A DNA stretch of 8,979 nucleotides from an uncultured Arenimonas sp. (GTDB taxonomy: Bacteria > Pseudomonadota > Gammaproteobacteria > Xanthomonadales > Xanthomonadaceae), in the NCBI GenBank assembly GCA_946885815.1, contig CAMPHE010000056.1, positions 1 to 8,979 of the forward strand, in the 5' to 3' direction. Positions 5,146 through 8,979 of this stretch are shown piece by piece. Below the pieces are notes generated by a model, which was not told the origin of the DNA, searched no databases, and saw only the letters and a program-made list of their open reading frames with translations. The position numbers were made by a program, and so were the translations under genes. Positions within the stretch are counted from its first letter, which is position 1, and each line of letters opens with the position of its first letter.

Positions 5146-6606
5146 TCAGGGAATCTGGATGTCGGGGGCCCAACGATAGCGCACGGTGTACTCGAGCACG
5201 CGTTCGCCGTTCGCCGGCACGTCGACCGCGAAGGCCGCCGTCTGCGCGTCGCGCTTCTCCGCAGGCACGGTGCTCTCGACGATCTCCCAGTCGCTCCAGC
5301 GCGGCAGCGGTTCGACCACGTGCACGGTCGCCGCCTGCGATTTCGCGTTGTGCAGGGTGACGCGCACCTTCTCGGTCATCGTGCGGCCCGGGCGGTCGAC
5401 CGCGAAGTCGACCCGCGTGCGCGTCGCGGTGAGGTCGAACACCGTGCCGACCGTCAGCGTCAGGTCGCGATCGGCCGGCGTGTGCGCGATCGTCGATTCG
5501 CCGAGCAGCTCGCCGCCGTCGAACACGCGCACGCGGCCTGCGGGCAGCGGCACGCCGAGGCCGTCGGCCTCGCGGTTGCGGAAGCGCAGGCTCGCGGTGA
5601 CCGGCTGCTCGCCGCCTTCGCCGGCGAAGCCCGGCTCGACGATCGGATGCGGCGGCACCCAGCCGCCGATCGGCGCACGCGTTTCGTAGCGGCGTTCGCA
5701 CGGGACGCCACGCGCCGGATCGATCAGCGGCAGGCGCTGCACGCTGTCCTGCGGCAGGTCGCCGGTGCCGGGCAGGCGGTACGCGTGGTATTCGCCGGAG
5801 GCCGTGGGCGCCACCGCGGCGTCGGCCACCATCATCTGCGCGCGCTCGGCCTTCGCCATCATCGCGGTGCCGTTGTCGACGCGATTGGGCTCGCCGGCCA
5901 CGAGCGTCAGCGCGACGCCGGTGAAACCGGCACCCGAGCGGTTGGCGACCATCGCCGCGCCGTCGAAGTCCATCCGGCACGCGCGGCCCTGACCCTCGAC
6001 ATCGGCCTGGTATTCGGCGCGCCAGCCGAGCCCGGCACTCGCGTACGCGAGGTCGAACGCCTGCGTGCCGGCGCGCGCCGCGTCGATCGTCCAGGTCAGT
6101 GTCGGCTCGGCGACGATGCCACCGGGCAGGTCGGGCAGTTCGAAGCCGGAATAGCTCGACAGCACCTTGATGCGGCCGTCGGGCATCCGCAGCGTCAGGC
6201 CATTGCCGGCGGCGAGCAGTTCGCCCGTCTGCGTCCGGCGCGTGCCGCCGATGTCCTGTTCGACGGTGATCGTGTGTCCGACCGCGCGGCGCAGCAGGTC
6301 GTCCTGGCCGGCGATCGCGAAATCGAAGCGCTGGCCGCGCACGCGCGCGTCACCGCGCGGCTGCAGGCGCACCGATCCCGCATCGAGGGCGGTCGGCAGG
6401 CCGCCGATCGATTCGATGTTGTCGCCGGCGGCGAGTTCGAACGAAACAACGGTTTCGTAGAGCGCGAAGCCGGGGCCCCCGGGCATCGGCGTCGAACGCG
6501 CGACCGCGTCGTAGTCGCCGCTGTAGACGGTCAACTGCGGCGGGTCGGCGGCGAGGGCGGGGGTCATGGCGGTGGCGAGGGCGAGGGTGAGGATCGTGCG
6601 CTTCAT
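5146..6606 (-). CDS. Exported DUF4139 domain-containing protein
   Basis: A 486-residue protein with a signal peptide (residues 1-19 or 20, MKRTILTLALATAMTPALA), hence periplasmic or surface-exposed. It looks nearly all-beta: the N-terminal half (about 25-180) has repeated strands, followed by LGWRAEYQADV (193-203). The C-terminal DUF4139 region includes LPAGRVRVFDGGELLG (354-369), TLHNAKSQAATVHVVEPLPRW (417-437) and NGERVLEYTVRYRW (466-479). The family has no established biochemical function; distant relatives were named mucoidy inhibitor A-like, which is not evidence of role here. There are two cysteines outside the signal peptide, Cys210 and Cys303. The ATG at 6606 has CGGGAG six bases upstream. 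It is the first gene of a two-gene unit with the isomerase-type crotonase, although no functional link is obvious. It diverges from the PCuAC gene across 38 bases. Confidence 0.86.
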   Translation of the reverse strand: MKRTILTLALATAMTPALAADPPQLTVYSGDYDAVARSTPMPGGPGFALYETVVSFELAAGDNIESIGGLPTALDAGSVRLQPRGDARVRGQRFDFAIAGQDDLLRRAVGHTITVEQDIGGTRRTQTGELLAAGNGLTLRMPDGRIKVLSSYSGFELPDLPGGIVAEPTLTWTIDAARAGTQAFDLAYASAGLGWRAEYQADVEGQGRACRMDFDGAAMVANRSGAGFTGVALTLVAGEPNRVDNGTAMMAKAERAQMMVADAAVAPTASGEYHAYRLPGTGDLPQDSVQRLPLIDPARGVPCERRYETRAPIGGWVPPHPIVEPGFAGEGGEQPVTASLRFRNREADGLGVPLPAGRVRVFDGGELLGESTIAHTPADRDLTLTVGTVFDLTATRTRVDFAVDRPGRTMTEKVRVTLHNAKSQAATVHVVEPLPRWSDWEIVESTVPAEKRDAQTAAFAVDVPANGERVLEYTVRYRWAPDIQIP

Positions 6607-6644
6607 TCAGGGCTCCCGGGAGCGTGACGGATTAACATAGCGCC
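6607..6644. promoter_or_regulatory. Short divergent spacer with palindrome
   Basis: Only 38 bases separate the DUF4139 start from the PCuAC start. A perfect 12-base palindrome GCTCCCGGGAGC (6612-6623) provides the minus-strand Shine-Dalgarno sequence. TAACAT at 6633-6638 is a possible plus-strand -10 element placed so that transcription would start about at the PCuAC ATG; no matching -35 is seen. Promoters probably extend into the coding ends. This is a weak prediction. Confidence 0.3.
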
Positions 6645-7106
6645 ATGAACGTGATGCGACCGGTGATGGGGTTGATCCTGCTGCTGTCGGCTTCAGCCGC
6701 GGTTGGGGCGGAGCGCTGCGAGCCGGTGATCGAGGCCGCGTGGGTGCGAGCCGCGCCGCCGGGCGCCGCCTCGCTGGCCGGCTACCTGGTATTGCGCAAT
6801 GTCTGCGACGCGCCGGTGACCGTGACCGGCGTGGACGCGGCGGATTTCGCGATGCCGATGATCCATCGCACGGTGGAGGAGGGCGGCGTGTCGAAGATGC
6901 GGCATGTCGACCGCAACGTCGTACCGGCCGGCGGCGAACTGCGGTTCGAGCCGGGCGGGCTGCACCTGATGCTGATGCATCCGCAGCGCGCGCTTGCGGA
7001 AGGCGACGTCGTGCGCATCGGCCTGGTGCTGGCGGATGGGCGGACGGTGGCGACCGGGTTCCCGGTGCGGCGCGAAGCGCCGGCCCCCGCGCCCGCCGCC
7101 CGGTAG
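6645..7106 (+). CDS. Periplasmic copper chaperone PCuAC family protein
   Basis: Predicted periplasmic Cu(I) carrier; family members deliver copper to the CuA centre of cytochrome c oxidase (established for PCuAC relatives). The 153-residue precursor has a signal peptide (about 1-22, cleavage after VGA). The copper motif is complete: His74, ten residues, Met85, 21 residues, His107-x-Met109, exactly H-x10-M-x21-H-x-M. Cys25 and Cys54 might form a disulfide in the mature protein. The C-terminus is a low-complexity Ala/Pro tail (residues 145-152). No clear Shine-Dalgarno precedes the ATG at 6645; in-frame ATGs at codons 4 and 8 are alternatives that would still leave a signal sequence. The TAG stop lies in the GTAG head of the REP doublet that follows. 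No Sco, cox or TonB gene is adjacent. Family call is firm; the partner oxidase is unknown. Confidence 0.93.
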   Translation: MNVMRPVMGLILLLSASAAVGAERCEPVIEAAWVRAAPPGAASLAGYLVLRNVCDAPVTVTGVDAADFAMPMIHRTVEEGGVSKMRHVDRNVVPAGGELRFEPGGLHLMLMHPQRALAEGDVVRIGLVLADGRTVATGFPVRREAPAPAPAAR

Positions 7107-7170
7107 GAGCGGCTTCAGCCGCGACCGCGCCGGCTCGTCCGGAACCGGTCGCGGCTGAAGCCGCTCCTAC
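7103..7170. repeat. REP doublet (REPIN-like), GTAG-headed inverted pair
   Basis: A perfect 25-bp inverted repeat, 7103-7127 against 7146-7170, is separated by 18 bases. Each arm begins GTAGGA (read inward) and contains its own small hairpin, GCGGCT-TC-AGCCGC at 7109-7122 and its mirror at 7151-7164. The loop contains CCGG-CTCGT-CCGG (7130-7133 and 7139-7142 pairing), which can extend the cruciform. A GTAG tetranucleotide followed by a short imperfect palindrome is the known layout of REP elements mobilised by RAYT transposases in Stenotrophomonas and relatives; no RAYT gene is in this window. Lying between convergent genes, it probably also acts as a bidirectional terminator or mRNA 3'-end protector. 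The stop codons of both flanking genes lie in its two GTAG heads. Confidence 0.9.
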
Positions 7171-7606
7171 GGGGGCGGGGTGGCGCCGCAGGCTTCGCGG
7201 ACGACCGCCGGCAGTGCCACCGTCGCGCCGGCGCGGTCCACCCACACGAGCACGGTGTGGCCGTCGGCGTAGACGACCGCCTCGTCGCCGGCGTCGATCA
7301 CGCGGTGGCCGACGGTCAGGCTCTTCGTGCCGATCCGCTCGGCGTGCAGCGCCACGACCACCGCGGCCGGCCACGTGATCGGCCGGCGGTAGTTCATCGT
7401 CACCGCCGCCATGATCGGTGCCGCGGTGGCGCCGTCCCAGTCGGGCGTGAGCGAACGGAACCAGGCGACGCGCGCTTCCTCGACGTAGCCGAGATAGGCC
7501 GCATTGTTGACGTGGTCGAACGCGTCCATGTCGCGCCAGCGCACCGGCATCGGCAGGCGGAAGATCACCCGGGCGGTCGCGGCGTCCGCCGCGTGCGCGG
7601 GCGCGT

Positions 7607-7610
<4 letters not shown>
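7167..7610 (-). CDS. Hotdog-fold acyl-CoA thioesterase (4HBT family)
   Basis: Predicted cytoplasmic thioesterase hydrolysing acyl-CoA, 147 residues, a normal length for a single hotdog domain. The signature is [25 protein letters not shown] (23-47). Asp29 sits where the catalytic aspartate of 4-hydroxybenzoyl-CoA thioesterase falls, followed by HVNN and Tyr39. The residue before HVNN is Asp32, where glycine is usual. MNYRRPITW (72-80) and the final strand [11 protein letters not shown] (118-128) complete the fold. The GTG at 7610 overlaps the uvrA stop (GTGA), indicating translational coupling; a start at Met21 would remove part of the first strand. The C-terminus ends in CGATPPP, with the TAG stop inside the GTAG head of the REP doublet. 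Substrate cannot be told from sequence. Confidence 0.9.

Positions 7611-8979
<1,369 letters not shown>

Noticed and set aside
3401..5179. Plus-strand open frame of 592 codons spanning the sulfurtransferase and crotonase genes
   Set aside because: Extremely Arg-rich shadow crossing two real genes on opposite strands; no motif and no ribosome binding site.
4864..6627. Plus-strand open frame of 587 codons opposite the DUF4139 gene
   Set aside because: Arg/His/Ala-rich antisense shadow; the opposing frame has a signal peptide, ribosome binding site and domain match.

Overview
The window is a GC-rich chromosomal segment with short intergenic gaps, GTG/TTG starts and stop/start overlaps. It best fits a gammaproteobacterium of the Xanthomonadaceae/Lysobacteraceae (Lysobacter- or Luteimonas-like). 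This rests on the gene content and on a GTAG-headed palindromic repeat pair of a kind known from that family; it is inference, since there is no rRNA or other marker here.

Layout, left to right. (1) A minus-strand cluster at 66-1797: an enoyl-CoA hydratase, a small cysteine-containing protein of unknown function, and endonuclease III (nth). (2) A 137-bp divergent gap, then a plus-strand group at 1935-4385: an exported FKBP-type protein, a strong hairpin, and a tightly overlapping trio of a DUF1289 Cys4 protein, a CoA-pyrophosphatase-type Nudix hydrolase and a 3-mercaptopyruvate sulfurtransferase. (3) Converging on that group, a minus-strand pair at 4382-6606: an exported DUF4139 protein and, downstream, an enoyl-CoA isomerase-type crotonase. 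(4) A 38-bp divergent spacer, then a plus-strand periplasmic PCuAC copper chaperone (6645-7106). (5) A 68-bp REP doublet (7103-7170) whose two GTAG heads supply the stop codons of both flanking convergent genes. (6) A minus-strand pair, uvrA (cut by the right edge) followed by a hotdog-fold acyl-CoA thioesterase.

Themes are DNA repair (Nth, UvrA), acyl-CoA/CoA chemistry (two crotonases, Nudix CoA pyrophosphatase, thioesterase), envelope or periplasmic proteins (FKBP, DUF4139, PCuAC) and sulfur transfer (SseA). These look like ordinary housekeeping neighbours rather than one pathway. I see no mobile-element genes, CRISPR array, tRNA, rRNA, toxin-antitoxin or defence system, and no convincing new multi-gene system. 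The points most worth a second look are the REP doublet that ends two genes, the FKBP protein with an eroded active site, and the small Cys-rich gene lying in frame just behind the hydratase stop codon. No gene-free stretch exceeds 300 bases; positions 1-65 hold nothing I can identify.
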